From an uncultured Allosphingosinicella sp. (GTDB lineage: Bacteria; Pseudomonadota; Alphaproteobacteria; Sphingomonadales; Sphingomonadaceae): a stretch of 32,369 bases of DNA. The notes beneath the pieces are model-generated. The model was not told the DNA's origin and did not search any database. It worked only from the letters and a program-made list of their open reading frames with translations. Shown piece by piece: positions 16,815 to 25,183 of this stretch (the stretch's first letter is position 1; every line of letters starts with the position of its first letter). A program made the translations under genes and the position numbers. The stretch covers positions 1 through 32,369 of the forward strand of contig CAKTCN010000036.1 of assembly GCA_934539295.1 (NCBI GenBank), read 5' to 3'.

Positions 16815-17528
16815 TCAGTCGAGCCCGACCTTGCCCGGCGCCCAATATGCCTTGCTGATGGTACGGCTTGACGGGACACCCACGTTCTTCAGGACGGCCT
16901 TCACCTGCTGGATCATCTGCGCCTTGCCGGTCAGGATGAAGGTCGCGCCTGCGACTGCCAGTGCGGAGAGGTCGGCCGTCAGGGCGTCGAAATGCTCGTC
17001 ACCCGCCGTTCTCGCCACCACGTCCACACCGCGCAGTCCCCATATGCTCGCAGCCCGATGCATCGTCTCCGCATCGCTGGCCTCGAAGCGGTAGGAACAG
17101 GATGCGCCACCTTCCCGCGACAGCGCGCAGGCGAGGCCGAGCGAGGTTTCGTCGCCGAAGAAGACGACCGGGGCGTTCGTCTTGCGCAGGTCGAGCGAGT
17201 GGCGCGGGCCGAGAACGTCGCAAGTGTCGCCGACCCGTGCGCCGCGCAGCCAGTCGGAACCCGGCCCGCTCCCGTGCAGGAAGCCGAGGATACGGATGCG
17301 GCCTTGCTCCGCATCCCATTCGATCGGCGTGTAGGTCCGCGTGTCGAACACCGAGCCCATCGCGATCTGCACCTTGCAGCCCGGCGTCCATGACACCCCG
17401 CGGAAGCCGGGCGCCTCCAACGTGAGCGCCACGAACCCGTCCGCCGGAGCTTCCGTGGCGGCGATCGTCGTCCGATGCGCGATCATGCGAGCGACGACGC
17501 GGCTCAGCGCACCTCTCGATTGGGCCAT
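16815..17528 (-). CDS. Siderophore-interacting-type FAD/NAD(P)H oxidoreductase
   Basis: A 237-residue cytosolic flavoprotein of the ferredoxin-reductase superfamily, closest by layout to siderophore-interacting proteins, which reduce ferric siderophores to free iron. The FAD-binding barrel contains DTRTYTPIEWD (RxYT motif, about residues 62-72) and the phosphate-binding HGSGPGSDWL; the NAD(P)-binding half begins with APVVFFGDETSLGLA and has TFILTGKAQMIQQVK near the end. GGAAAG upstream supports ATG 17528. It is the third gene of the operon behind the SDR and amidohydrolase, 43 bases after the latter. Beside two catabolic-type enzymes it might instead supply electrons to an unseen oxygenase or reductase. 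Confidence 0.85.
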   Translation of the reverse strand: MAQSRGALSRVVARMIAHRTTIAATEAPADGFVALTLEAPGFRGVSWTPGCKVQIAMGSVFDTRTYTPIEWDAEQGRIRILGFLHGSGPGSDWLRGARVGDTCDVLGPRHSLDLRKTNAPVVFFGDETSLGLACALSREGGASCSYRFEASDAETMHRAASIWGLRGVDVVARTAGDEHFDALTADLSALAVAGATFILTGKAQMIQQVKAVLKNVGVPSSRTISKAYWAPGKVGLD

Positions 17529-17571
17529 GGTCAGGTCTTTCCGTTCTATCGTGGAATGTCGTGAAAGGCCG

Positions 17572-18558
17572 CTAGGCGGCCTCGTCGCCCGTCAGCCGGA
17601 GCCAGTTGCCGTGCGCGAACCCGGCCTTCTCGGCGTCTCCCAGCCCGCATTCGGCGAGGAAGCGGCGCGCATCCCCGCCGGGGCGGTACTGGTAGGGATA
17701 GTCGGTCGAGAACAGCAGGCGGCCGGCGCCGACGATCGCCACCGCCCGCTCCAGATAGTGGGGCAGGAACATGCCGCTGGCGGTGACGTAGAGGTTGTGG
17801 CGCAGATAGTGCGCGATCGGATGCGCGAGCCCCGCGACACGGTCCATCACCGCCAGACGCTCGGCATAGAACAGCACCAGCTCGCCCCAATGGCCGAGGA
17901 TCACCTGGAGGCCGGGCAGCCGGTCGAACGTACCCGACAGGATCAGGCGGATGAACTGGATGCCGGCATCATAGTGCCAGCCCAGCCCCACGGTCGCGAA
18001 GCCGGCATCCACCATCGTCGAGAAGCCGGAATAATAGGCGTCGCGCACCGCCGCTGGCGGTGTGCGGGGATGGAGCAGTACGGGCGCGCCCAGGTCCGCC
18101 GCGGCGGCGAGGACGGGCACGAACGCCGGGTCGTCCAGGTGCCACGTGCCGACCCGGCCGCACAGCATCGTACCCTTGAAGCCGAGCGTTCGGACGCAAC
18201 GCTCAAGCTCGAGCGCCGCCTCATCGGGCATCGCTACGGGCAAGGTCGCCAGCGCCTGGAACCGGGTGGGATGGCGCGCGACTGCCTCCGCCACGGCATC
18301 GTTGGTGCGTCGCGCCAGCCCGACGCTCTCCGGGCCGAGGTCATGCAGCGCGGGCGTTGTCAGCGACAGCACCTGCACGTCGATGCCGGTTTCATCCATC
18401 AGCGCCAACCGCTCGTCGGCGATGTCGGCGAGGCGTCGCCCGATCGCACCCTGGTGATAGCCGACGCTGGGATCCATCGCGTCGAGGCCGATCGCGTGCC
18501 ACGCCGCCTCCACCTCGGGCGTCACGAAATGCTCTTCGATGCCGATCAGCTTCACCAC
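17572..18558 (-). CDS. Amidohydrolase family 2 (ACMSD/resorcylate decarboxylase type)
   Basis: A 328-residue TIM-barrel metal enzyme of the amidohydrolase-2 family, whose members decarboxylate or hydrolyse aromatic acids. Metal and catalytic positions are present: the ExH pair in GIEEHF (E8, H10), H163 in LLHPRTPP, H223 in ILGHWGE and D286 in FSTDYPYQ. The full set and the length fit nonoxidative decarboxylases such as gamma-resorcylate decarboxylase. The exact substrate cannot be told. The start is GTG 18558, overlapping the SDR stop by seven bases, so translation is coupled. With the SDR and a LysR regulator it reads as a small aromatic-acid catabolic unit. Confidence 0.9.
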   Translation of the reverse strand: MVKLIGIEEHFVTPEVEAAWHAIGLDAMDPSVGYHQGAIGRRLADIADERLALMDETGIDVQVLSLTTPALHDLGPESVGLARRTNDAVAEAVARHPTRFQALATLPVAMPDEAALELERCVRTLGFKGTMLCGRVGTWHLDDPAFVPVLAAAADLGAPVLLHPRTPPAAVRDAYYSGFSTMVDAGFATVGLGWHYDAGIQFIRLILSGTFDRLPGLQVILGHWGELVLFYAERLAVMDRVAGLAHPIAHYLRHNLYVTASGMFLPHYLERAVAIVGAGRLLFSTDYPYQYRPGGDARRFLAECGLGDAEKAGFAHGNWLRLTGDEAA

Positions 18559-19262
18559 GGCACGGTGTTCCCGTCGCGGTCGAGAAAGGCGAGGCCGGGC
18601 TTGCCCCGGCGGCCGAGCAGCACGTCGACGATGAGCGGTACGCTCTCCTCGACCCCGAACGGCGCCGTCGGGCCGCCAAGCCCGGTTCTAATCCAGCCGG
18701 GCGCCATCAGCACGAGCGCCCGAGCGTCGCCGGCATGGCGGGCGGCGTAGCTGCGGACGAGCTGGTTCAGCGCCGCCTTGCTGCTGCGATAGACCTCGTG
18801 GAAGCCGTTGCCGTTGTTGGCGATGCTCCCCTGGCCCGAGGACATGACCCCGATCGTGCCATCGTCGGCCACGAGGCCCTGGTAAGCCTCGATCACGCGC
18901 ATCGGGCCGAGCGCGTTCGTCACCAGCACGCGCGCATATTCGTCGCTTGCGATTTCGCCGGCAGGTTCGTCCTTCATGTTCGCGGTGCCGGCGTTGACGA
19001 ACAGCATGTCGAACGAGCGCCCGGCGAGGTGATCGCGCAGGGCGGCGATCTGCTCGGGTCGCGCGATATCCACCGTTTCGATCCCGATCCGGTCGGGATG
19101 CGCGTCCGCCAGGTCGTGCAGTTCGGTCCGTGCGCCCTCGCGCACGGTGGCGACGACCTGCCAGCCCCGCTTCGCGAACTCGCCGGCCATGCCGAGGCCG
19201 AGGCCCCGCGATGCGCCGATCAGCAGGATGGTGCCAGCGGCGGTGGAAGGAGATTGCGTCAT
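18552..19262 (-). CDS. Short-chain dehydrogenase/reductase
   Basis: A 236-residue classical SDR that oxidises or reduces an alcohol/carbonyl using NAD(P)H. The cofactor motif is LLIGASRGLGLG (residues 13-24), the structural motif is FVNAGTAN in place of NNAG, and the catalytic residues are S141/S142 in VMSSGQGS with Y158 and K162 in YRSSKAAL. Arg at the end of the glycine-rich segment suggests preference for NADP. GGAG nine bases before ATG 19262 supports the start. First gene of the minus-strand operon and divergent from lysR, whose product probably controls it through the box at 19292-19312. Confidence 0.93.
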   Translation of the reverse strand: MTQSPSTAAGTILLIGASRGLGLGMAGEFAKRGWQVVATVREGARTELHDLADAHPDRIGIETVDIARPEQIAALRDHLAGRSFDMLFVNAGTANMKDEPAGEIASDEYARVLVTNALGPMRVIEAYQGLVADDGTIGVMSSGQGSIANNGNGFHEVYRSSKAALNQLVRSYAARHAGDARALVLMAPGWIRTGLGGPTAPFGVEESVPLIVDVLLGRRGKPGLAFLDRDGNTVPW

Positions 19263-19291
19263 GAAGGCGGCTCCGATCAGGTGTCGCCAGC

Positions 19292-19312
19292 GATATGTCG
19301 CGAACTCATATC
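19292..19312. promoter_or_regulatory. LysR-type operator (T-N11-A box)
   Basis: GATATG at 19292-19297 and CATATC at 19307-19312 form a perfect inverted repeat with nine bases between, which is also a GATAT-N11-ATATC, the classic LysR recognition box. It sits 30 bases upstream of the SDR start and 81 upstream of lysR, the usual place for a regulator that represses its own gene and activates the divergent operon. Confidence 0.75.
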
Positions 19313-19392
19313 ATGCGCCAGACGCAGCGGACGCACAGTGTCTTTGCGCCCGACGCCTGTTCTTCATCATCGTCGTGAGGCATGGTCAGGTG

Positions 19393-20313
19393 ATGTCCGA
19401 CCTTGATATGAACCTGCTCGCGGCGCTGGAGGTGCTGCTGGCGCAGGGCAGCGTCACCGGCGCCGCCCGCAAGCTGGGGCTCAGCGCGTCCGCCATGAGC
19501 CGGACGCTGACGCGGCTCCGCGCCGCGACGGGCGATCCGCTGCTCGTGCGCGCCGGGCGCCGGCTGGTGCCGACGCCGCGTGCGATCGCGATGCGCGAAC
19601 GGGTTCATACCCTCGCACGCGACGTCCGCGCCGTGCTTGGTCCCGAGGCCGGCGAGGTCGATGCCGCCGCGATCGACCGCATCTTCACGATCCGTGCGAG
19701 CGAGGGCTTCGTGGAGATGTTCTCTGCCCCGCTGGTGGCCGCAGTTGCGTCAGCGGCGCCGCGCGCCCGCCTGCGCTTCGCGCCGAAGCCCGACAAGAAC
19801 GCGGGACCGCTGCGCGAGGGCGAGATCGACCTTGAGGTCGGGGTTGTCGGCGCCTCCGCGCCCGAAGTGCGTACCCGGCTCCTGTTTCGCGATCGCTTCG
19901 TCGGCGCGGCGCGAGCCGGCCATCCCCTGCTCACGGGCACGATCAGTGCGGACCGCTACGCCGCGTGTCGCCACGTTGCGGCATCGCGCCGTGGCGCGTT
20001 CACGGGGCCGGTCGATGCCGCGCTGGCGGCGATCGGCCTCGGCCGGGAAACGATGGTGGTGGTGCCGGGCTTCTCCGACGCCCTGCGGATCGCACGGCAG
20101 TCGGATCTGGTTGCGCTTGTGCCCGGCTCCTGCTTCCGCAGCGACGATCCGAGTGTGGCGGGGATCAGCGCGTTCCCGCTTCCGGTCCTCACGCCGGAGA
20201 TCGTCGTCTCGGCAATGTGGCACCCGCGCATGGATGCCGATCCCGTCCACCGTTGGCTGCGGGAAACGGTGATATCGACCTGTCGAGGGGCGATGCCGGA
20301 GGGGGAGTGCTGA
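19393..20313 (+). CDS. LysR-family transcriptional regulator
   Basis: A 306-residue DNA-binding regulator. The N-terminal winged helix reads NLLAALEVLLAQGSVTGAA followed by KLGLSASAMSRTLTRLR, and the linker helix and effector domain follow from about residue 90. Length is standard for LysR. The ATG at 19393 is preferred because it begins directly before the conserved SDLDMNLL; a GTG 18 bases upstream is in frame but extends into the control region. Divergent from the SDR/amidohydrolase/flavoprotein operon with a matching operator between them, so it most likely responds to a substrate or intermediate of that pathway. The 3' end is followed after 12 bases by repeat copy C. Confidence 0.93.
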   Translation: MSDLDMNLLAALEVLLAQGSVTGAARKLGLSASAMSRTLTRLRAATGDPLLVRAGRRLVPTPRAIAMRERVHTLARDVRAVLGPEAGEVDAAAIDRIFTIRASEGFVEMFSAPLVAAVASAAPRARLRFAPKPDKNAGPLREGEIDLEVGVVGASAPEVRTRLLFRDRFVGAARAGHPLLTGTISADRYAACRHVAASRRGAFTGPVDAALAAIGLGRETMVVVPGFSDALRIARQSDLVALVPGSCFRSDDPSVAGISAFPLPVLTPEIVVSAMWHPRMDADPVHRWLRETVISTCRGAMPEGEC

Positions 20314-20325
20314 TTCCCGTTTCAC

Positions 20326-20379
20326 CATCCCATTTGAGATGGCGCTGTATGTCTCGATCGCCGTTCCTGCACGGGAAGG
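20326..20379 (+). repeat. Dispersed 54-bp repeat, copy C
   Basis: Third copy, core CCATTTGAGATGG at 20330-20342, followed by TCTCGATCGCCGTTCC, a different loop and GGGAAGG. It agrees with copy A over the first 17 bases without a mismatch. It lies just after lysR and before the GNAT gene. Confidence 0.8.
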
Positions 20380-20485
20380 CTCAAGCGTTCCCGCTGGCAG
20401 ACGCTGCCCTATTACGGCATGATCGGAATCGTTGGCTGCACACGAGCAGACATGCTGCCGTCAGTCGCTTCAAGGTGCACACGAC

Positions 20486-20944
20486 GTGTTTGAGGTTCGT
20501 GAAGACGATCTGACCGGAGAGCAGACGCGCAATCTGTTGGCGCTGCATCTTGCGGGAATGCGGGCCAGCTCACCTTCCGACGGCGTGTTTGCGCTCGACT
20601 TATCGGGTTTGCTGGTTTCCGAGGTGACCGTCTGGACGGCGTGGCAGGGCGATCAAGTCGTCGGGGTCGGTGCCCTGAAGATGTTGCCGGACGGTAACGG
20701 CGAGGTGAAGTCGATGCGGACCGATCCGAACTTTATCCGGAGGGGCGTGGGCGGCGCGATCCTGGAGACGATCATCGCCACGGCGAAAGCGCGCGGTGCG
20801 CGCCGCCTCAGCCTGGAAACTGGAAGCGGGCCGGCGTTCGAGCCGGCGCTCGCGCTGTATCGCCGCCGAGGCTTCACCAACGGCGCGGCGTTCTCCGACT
20901 ATGAGCAGAGTGACTTCAACCAGTTTCTGCATCTTGCTCTGTAG
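20486..20944 (+). CDS. GNAT-family N-acetyltransferase
   Basis: A 152-residue acetyltransferase that moves an acetyl group from acetyl-CoA to an amine. The acetyl-CoA pyrophosphate loop is seen as RRGVGGAILE (about residues 84-93), followed by the helix ETIIATAKARGARRLSLETG and the C-terminal segment LYRRRGFTNGAAFSDY typical of the fold. GTG 20486 is preferred to an ATG at 20432 because family members usually begin at this FEVREDDL segment and AAGG lies about ten bases upstream. It stands alone, converging on the kinase gene. Substrate unknown. Confidence 0.88.
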   Translation: MFEVREDDLTGEQTRNLLALHLAGMRASSPSDGVFALDLSGLLVSEVTVWTAWQGDQVVGVGALKMLPDGNGEVKSMRTDPNFIRRGVGGAILETIIATAKARGARRLSLETGSGPAFEPALALYRRRGFTNGAAFSDYEQSDFNQFLHLAL

Positions 20945-21007
20945 CGGGAGGCGCCGGGTAAACGGCTTTCCCGAAACTCTATCCCGATCAGGAATTAAAA
21001 AACGGGC

Positions 21008-24000
21008 CTAGCTGGCGCCCCTCCCCGGTTGGTTGGTCGCCTGCGCCAGCACTCCGGCCAATTCGTCCATGGAATAGGGCTTGCGCAGCAACTGCAACCC
21101 CTTGGTGCCTTCTTGCGCCAAGACATGGCTGTACCCGCTCGTGAGAACGACCGGGAGCCGCGGATGAAGCCTGGCTATCTCTTCCGCCAGTTCGATGCCG
21201 GAGCGTCCGGGCATAACGACATCGGTGAAGACGGCATGATAGCGATCGGGCGATTTTTCAAGTTCGGCGAGCGCCGCATCGGCGTCCGCCACCCAATGCG
21301 AGCCGAGACCCAGCTCGGTGAGTGCCTGAGTAGCGAATTCGCCCACTTCGCGATTGTCCTCGACGACGAGGATGCACGTACCGGCTTCCAGAAGCTGGGG
21401 CGATGGACGCTCGGCACCATGTGCCGGCTGCTCCGCGGTCGCCAGTGGCAGGTAGAGCGTGAACGTCGTTCCGCGCCCGACCTCGCTATCGACCGCGACA
21501 TCGCCGCCTGATTGCTTGGCGAAACCGAACACCTGGCTGAGGCCCAGCCCGGTGCCGTGGCCGACCCCCTTGGTGGTGAAGAACGGTTCGAAAATCTGCT
21601 CAATCCGTTCGGCGGGGATGCCGGCGCCGGTGTCGGCGATGGAGATCGCGACGTAATCCTGATGGATCGCAGCGTGGTTGCGCAGCGCCGGCAGCTCGCT
21701 CACCATCTCCACCTTGATGGCGAGCCTGCCTTCGCCTTCCATCGCGTCGCGCGCATTCACCGCCATGTTGACGATCGCGGTGTCGAACTGGCTGGGATCG
21801 GCCAGCACCAACGTCGGCTGCTCCGGCAGGTCATAGCGGGTTTCGATCCGCGAACCGGTCAGTGTCGGCAGCATGCCTTGCAGGGAAGCGATGCTCCCTG
21901 CAGCATCGAAGACCTGCGGCTGCAACGTCTGGCGTCGGGCGAAGGCCAGCAACTGGCTGGTCAGCTTCGTCGCGCGATCGGCGGTGTCCGCGATCGCGTC
22001 GACGTAGCGGATGCGCTTGTCGTCGCTGAGGCCGGGACGGCGCAGCAGATCGACCGAGCCGCGAATGACGGTCAGCAAGTTGTTGAAGTCATGCGCGACG
22101 CCGCCGGTGAGCTGGCCGACCGCCTCTACCTTCTGCGACTGGCGCAACGCGTCCTCAGTCTGGCGAAGCACCTCGTCCGCCTCATGCGACGCAGTCACGT
22201 CGCGACCGATCGCGAAGATTTCACCGCGATCGGGCGCAGCGACCCACGAAATCCAGCGGTAGCTGCCGTCTTTGTGGCGGTATCGACACAGATGCTGTGG
22301 CAGATCGCCGACCTGCGCGATCGCCAGCGCCCGCTCGGCCGGGGCAAGGTCGTCGGGGTGGAGGAAGTCCTGCGCCGAGCGGCCGATCACCTCGCGTTCC
22401 TCATAACCGAGGATCGTCGTCCAGGCCGGGTTCGCCCGAAAATAGATGCCCCCGGGACTGCCGACCACGATCAGGTCGGGTGATGCACTCCACAACCGCT
22501 CAAGCTCGGCGGAGGTCACCTCCACCTGCTCGGCTAGGTTGTCGGCCTGGTCACGAAGCTGGCGCTCCCGCGCCATCCGCTCGCTGTCGTCGAGCATCGC
22601 GCCGATCATGCGCAGCGGATTGCCGGCCTCGTCCCGGATGACGAAGCCGCGATCACGGATATCGGCATAGCTGTCGTCGGCACGCCGGAAACGGTAGCTG
22701 TCACTCCAGTCGGTGCCGCCGTGATCGATGACGGCATGGATGCTGGCATCGATCACGGCGCGATCCTCGGGATGGATGTGGTCGATCCACCAACCGCCTG
22801 TCGGTTCGACATCGGCGAGACGATGACCATAGGCACGCTCGATCGCCTCGTTCCAGGTGACGTGATCGCGGACCAGATCCCAGTCCCAGATCGCGTCGTT
22901 GGTCGCCCGGTTGGCAAAACGGAGGCGCTGTTCGGTTTCTCGCAACCTCGCGTCCGCCAGCCGGGCATCGGTGACGTCGTGGATGGTGCCGATCAAGCGC
23001 GCCGCGCGGCCGTCTTCGAAGAAAGACTGCCCGCGTGCCGCGACGTGGCGCAGCTTGCCGTCTTCGATCCCGATCGTGCGGTACTCGGTCTCGAACTGGC
23101 CATCGCCGGCGGGATCCAGCGACGACTGCACCGCCGCGTCGGCACCGGCGCGATCGTCGGAGTGGACACCCCGCAGGAACGCTTCCTGATAGCTGACCGG
23201 CGCTCCTGGCGGCAGCCCGAACAAGCCCCGCGCACCATTGTCCCACGTCAGCACATCGCCGATCAGATCGTAATCGAACGTGCCGAGGCGCGCGGCCGTG
23301 GTCACGACCTCGGCGGTGCGGCGCGCATCCTCCAGCGCGATCTTTGTTTCATGCTCAGCGGTGATGTCGCGCACCGCCTTGACGAAGCCGGGATCGTCCG
23401 CGCCGAGCAGCGGCGTCATTGCGCCGTGCGCATAGAAGCGGCTGCCGTCCTTGCGTAAATGCCAGCGTTCGTCCGCAGCGCGACCCTTCAACCTTGCCGT
23501 ATGGAACTCGTGTTCTGGAACTCCGGCTTCGCGATCCTCCGGGGTGAAGAGACAATCAGCCTTGTGGCCGCATATTTCCGCGGCGCTCCAACCGAAAAGA
23601 CGCTCGGCGCCAATGCTCCAACTGGTCACGACGCCATCGGCGTCCATCGCGATGATAGCGTTGTCGATCGCAGAGTCGACGATCGCACGATAGCGGTCCT
23701 CGGTCGCTTGGAGACGCTGCGAAGCATGGTCCAGTGCCATCGCATGATCGCGTTCGCGAATGGCATCGCGGTTCTCGATCAGTTCGATTACCTGCTCGGC
23801 CAGCAGCGACAGCGCCTCGCATTGCGCCGCGTCCAACCCGCCGGGCCGAGCCACAGTGTCGATCGCGCACAAGCTGCCCAACGCCTGGCCATCCTGCGTG
23901 ATGAGCGGCGCCCCTGCATAGAAGCGCAGATATGGCGCACCGGTCACCAGCGACATTGCCGCGGTGCGCGGATCGGCTGTCAGATCGTCGATCTGAAACA

Positions 24001-24274
24001 CCTCGCGCTGCCGGATGGCGAACACGCAGACGGAGGTGTCGAGCGCCGTCTGGTCGACCTCTACCCCGCTTTTCGCCTTGAACCATTGGCGGTCCGCGTC
24101 GACCAGGCTGACCGCCGCGATCGGCACGCGGCAGATGTTCTGCACCAGCGCGACGATCCGATCGAACTTCCGGTCGGTCGGAGTGTCAAGAATGTCGTGT
24201 CGCCGGAGAGCCGCCAGACGGTCGGCTTCGTTCGTTTCCGGCCTTGCGCCGGCTTCCTCATGTCGTGTCGGCAC
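21008..24274 (-). CDS. GAF/PAS hybrid sensor histidine kinase
   Basis: A 1088-residue soluble sensor kinase with no membrane segment. Order of domains: GAF (about 30-170), PAS 1 (190-310), PAS 2 (325-440), PAS 3 (445-570), PAS 4 (590-700), dimerisation/phosphoacceptor domain with H728 in GGVAHDFNNLLTV, ATPase domain with N840 in NMAVNARDAM, DTGAGIP at 881 and GHGTGLGLS near 906, then a C-terminal receiver with phosphoacceptor D1018 in FTDVVMPG and K1065. The HDFNN H-box is typical of the hybrid kinases common in alphaproteobacteria. The start is GTG 24274 with a poor ribosome site. No response regulator gene adjoins it, so the output partner lies elsewhere. The PAS domains show no obvious haem Cys/His or LOV Cys signature, so the signal is unknown. 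Confidence 0.93.
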   Translation of the reverse strand: MPTRHEEAGARPETNEADRLAALRRHDILDTPTDRKFDRIVALVQNICRVPIAAVSLVDADRQWFKAKSGVEVDQTALDTSVCVFAIRQREVFQIDDLTADPRTAAMSLVTGAPYLRFYAGAPLITQDGQALGSLCAIDTVARPGGLDAAQCEALSLLAEQVIELIENRDAIRERDHAMALDHASQRLQATEDRYRAIVDSAIDNAIIAMDADGVVTSWSIGAERLFGWSAAEICGHKADCLFTPEDREAGVPEHEFHTARLKGRAADERWHLRKDGSRFYAHGAMTPLLGADDPGFVKAVRDITAEHETKIALEDARRTAEVVTTAARLGTFDYDLIGDVLTWDNGARGLFGLPPGAPVSYQEAFLRGVHSDDRAGADAAVQSSLDPAGDGQFETEYRTIGIEDGKLRHVAARGQSFFEDGRAARLIGTIHDVTDARLADARLRETEQRLRFANRATNDAIWDWDLVRDHVTWNEAIERAYGHRLADVEPTGGWWIDHIHPEDRAVIDASIHAVIDHGGTDWSDSYRFRRADDSYADIRDRGFVIRDEAGNPLRMIGAMLDDSERMARERQLRDQADNLAEQVEVTSAELERLWSASPDLIVVGSPGGIYFRANPAWTTILGYEEREVIGRSAQDFLHPDDLAPAERALAIAQVGDLPQHLCRYRHKDGSYRWISWVAAPDRGEIFAIGRDVTASHEADEVLRQTEDALRQSQKVEAVGQLTGGVAHDFNNLLTVIRGSVDLLRRPGLSDDKRIRYVDAIADTADRATKLTSQLLAFARRQTLQPQVFDAAGSIASLQGMLPTLTGSRIETRYDLPEQPTLVLADPSQFDTAIVNMAVNARDAMEGEGRLAIKVEMVSELPALRNHAAIHQDYVAISIADTGAGIPAERIEQIFEPFFTTKGVGHGTGLGLSQVFGFAKQSGGDVAVDSEVGRGTTFTLYLPLATAEQPAHGAERPSPQLLEAGTCILVVEDNREVGEFATQALTELGLGSHWVADADAALAELEKSPDRYHAVFTDVVMPGRSGIELAEEIARLHPRLPVVLTSGYSHVLAQEGTKGLQLLRKPYSMDELAGVLAQATNQPGRGAS

Positions 24275-24714
24275 TGCTCGTCGTTACCGTTGGAAAGAGG
24301 GTCGTGGATGGCGATCCATCGCAGCAGCCCCCCGCTCGCTCGCGACCGCCGACGTCTAGCAGCGGATGGACAAACGGCCAACATCTTTACCGTCCCGAGC
24401 CCACGCCCGGAGGTCACGAAGCGGGCAAGTGGCTGATTTAATGAATTTGGCTGGAAGCCGAACGCCCCTACCCTGCTTTCCCAAGCATGAGTTTTGAGAA
24501 GCCATGCGCTTCCGCAGTTCACCAACCTATTGGGAACGCTCCATCTGGCTCGCGGGGCCTCCCTTGTGAGAAGATGTTGACTGGTCAGCGTGCCGCGCGA
24601 CGTTGCGCCAACCGCCTGTACCAGACGGTAATGTCTCAGTTTGAATTTAGTCGCTGATCCGGTCGCCTCCACGCCACCGCCGTGCTATGCTTAGCGCAAA
24701 GCATGGAGGGCGCG
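24275..24714. other. Intergenic region upstream of the kinase
   Basis: These 440 bases separate the minus-strand kinase from the small plus-strand genes. An AT-rich pocket at about 24430-24450 and another at 24635-24655 may hold promoters, one for each direction. No gene, repeat or RNA is recognised; open frames here have no family resemblance. Confidence 0.4.
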
Positions 24715-24960
24715 ATGGCGCGAACGCAGTTCTACTATCACGAAAAGGGCAACCACGACGAGAAGTAGCATTATCTCTGCGACGACGGCGCGGGCAATTT
24801 GCACGTTGAGACGGGAACGTCGACTGGCCCCGGTCGTGGCGACATGGAAATATCGACGCCATACCGCCGCAGCGTGGCAGAGTTTTTTGAGACGGATAAT
24901 AGCACGGCAAAAAGCAAGCTGATCGCGCTGCTGGACGAGCGAGGTATCCCGCATGCCTAA
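24715..24960 (+). pseudogene. Small gene of unknown function with in-frame amber codon
   Basis: From ATG 24715, with GGAGGG four bases upstream, the frame reads MARTQFYYHEKGNHDEK and meets TAG at 24766-24768 (codon 18). It then continues uninterrupted in the same frame as HYLCDDGAGNLHVETGT and on to ALLDERGIPHA with TAA at 24958-24960, 81 residues if read through. A Trp codon changed to TAG is the simplest explanation. Its stop region overlaps the start of the next gene by eight bases, an arrangement that suggests the two were once a translationally coupled pair. I do not recognise the family; no catalytic motif is visible. Confidence 0.6.
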
Positions 24961-25183
24961 AGGCCCCAACGGAGAGAAGCGTCCTGCCGACGCAATCGGC
25001 TTGGCGGTGATGATCGGCAAGATCGCCACCGGTGAAATTGAGGACGAGCGGGACGAGAAGCTATCCAGCGCCGCCGCCGAGATGGGGCGTAAGGGCGGGC
25101 AGAAGCGCGCGGAGAACATGACACCGGAGCGGCGCGCGGAGATCGCGAAGGCAGCTGCGGCAAAGCGGTGGTTGAAGGACTAG
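24953..25183 (+). CDS. Small basic hypothetical protein
   Basis: A 76-residue Lys/Arg/Ala-rich protein. The second half, AAEMGRKGGQKRAENMTPER with EIAKAAAAKRW after it, is a motif shared by many short alphaproteobacterial proteins loosely annotated as nucleic-acid binding; the function is not established. ATG 24953 overlaps the stop region of the preceding small gene. Its TAG shares the bases CTAG with the stop codon of the converging ATPase pseudogene, so the two genes overlap by four bases. The pair layout recalls a toxin-antitoxin unit but no known toxin or antitoxin fold is seen. Confidence 0.7.
   Translation: MPKGPNGEKRPADAIGLAVMIGKIATGEIEDERDEKLSSAAAEMGRKGGQKRAENMTPERRAEIAKAAAAKRWLKD

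Noticed and set aside
17341..18750. 469-residue plus-strand open frame
   Set aside because: Antisense shadow of the amidohydrolase and flavoprotein genes, whose motifs are complete on the minus strand.
20945..21024. Strong terminator between GNAT and kinase genes
   Set aside because: GGGAGGCGCC can pair with GGCGCCCCTCCC at 21013-21024, but the spacing is long, the match imperfect and the right arm lies inside the kinase coding end.
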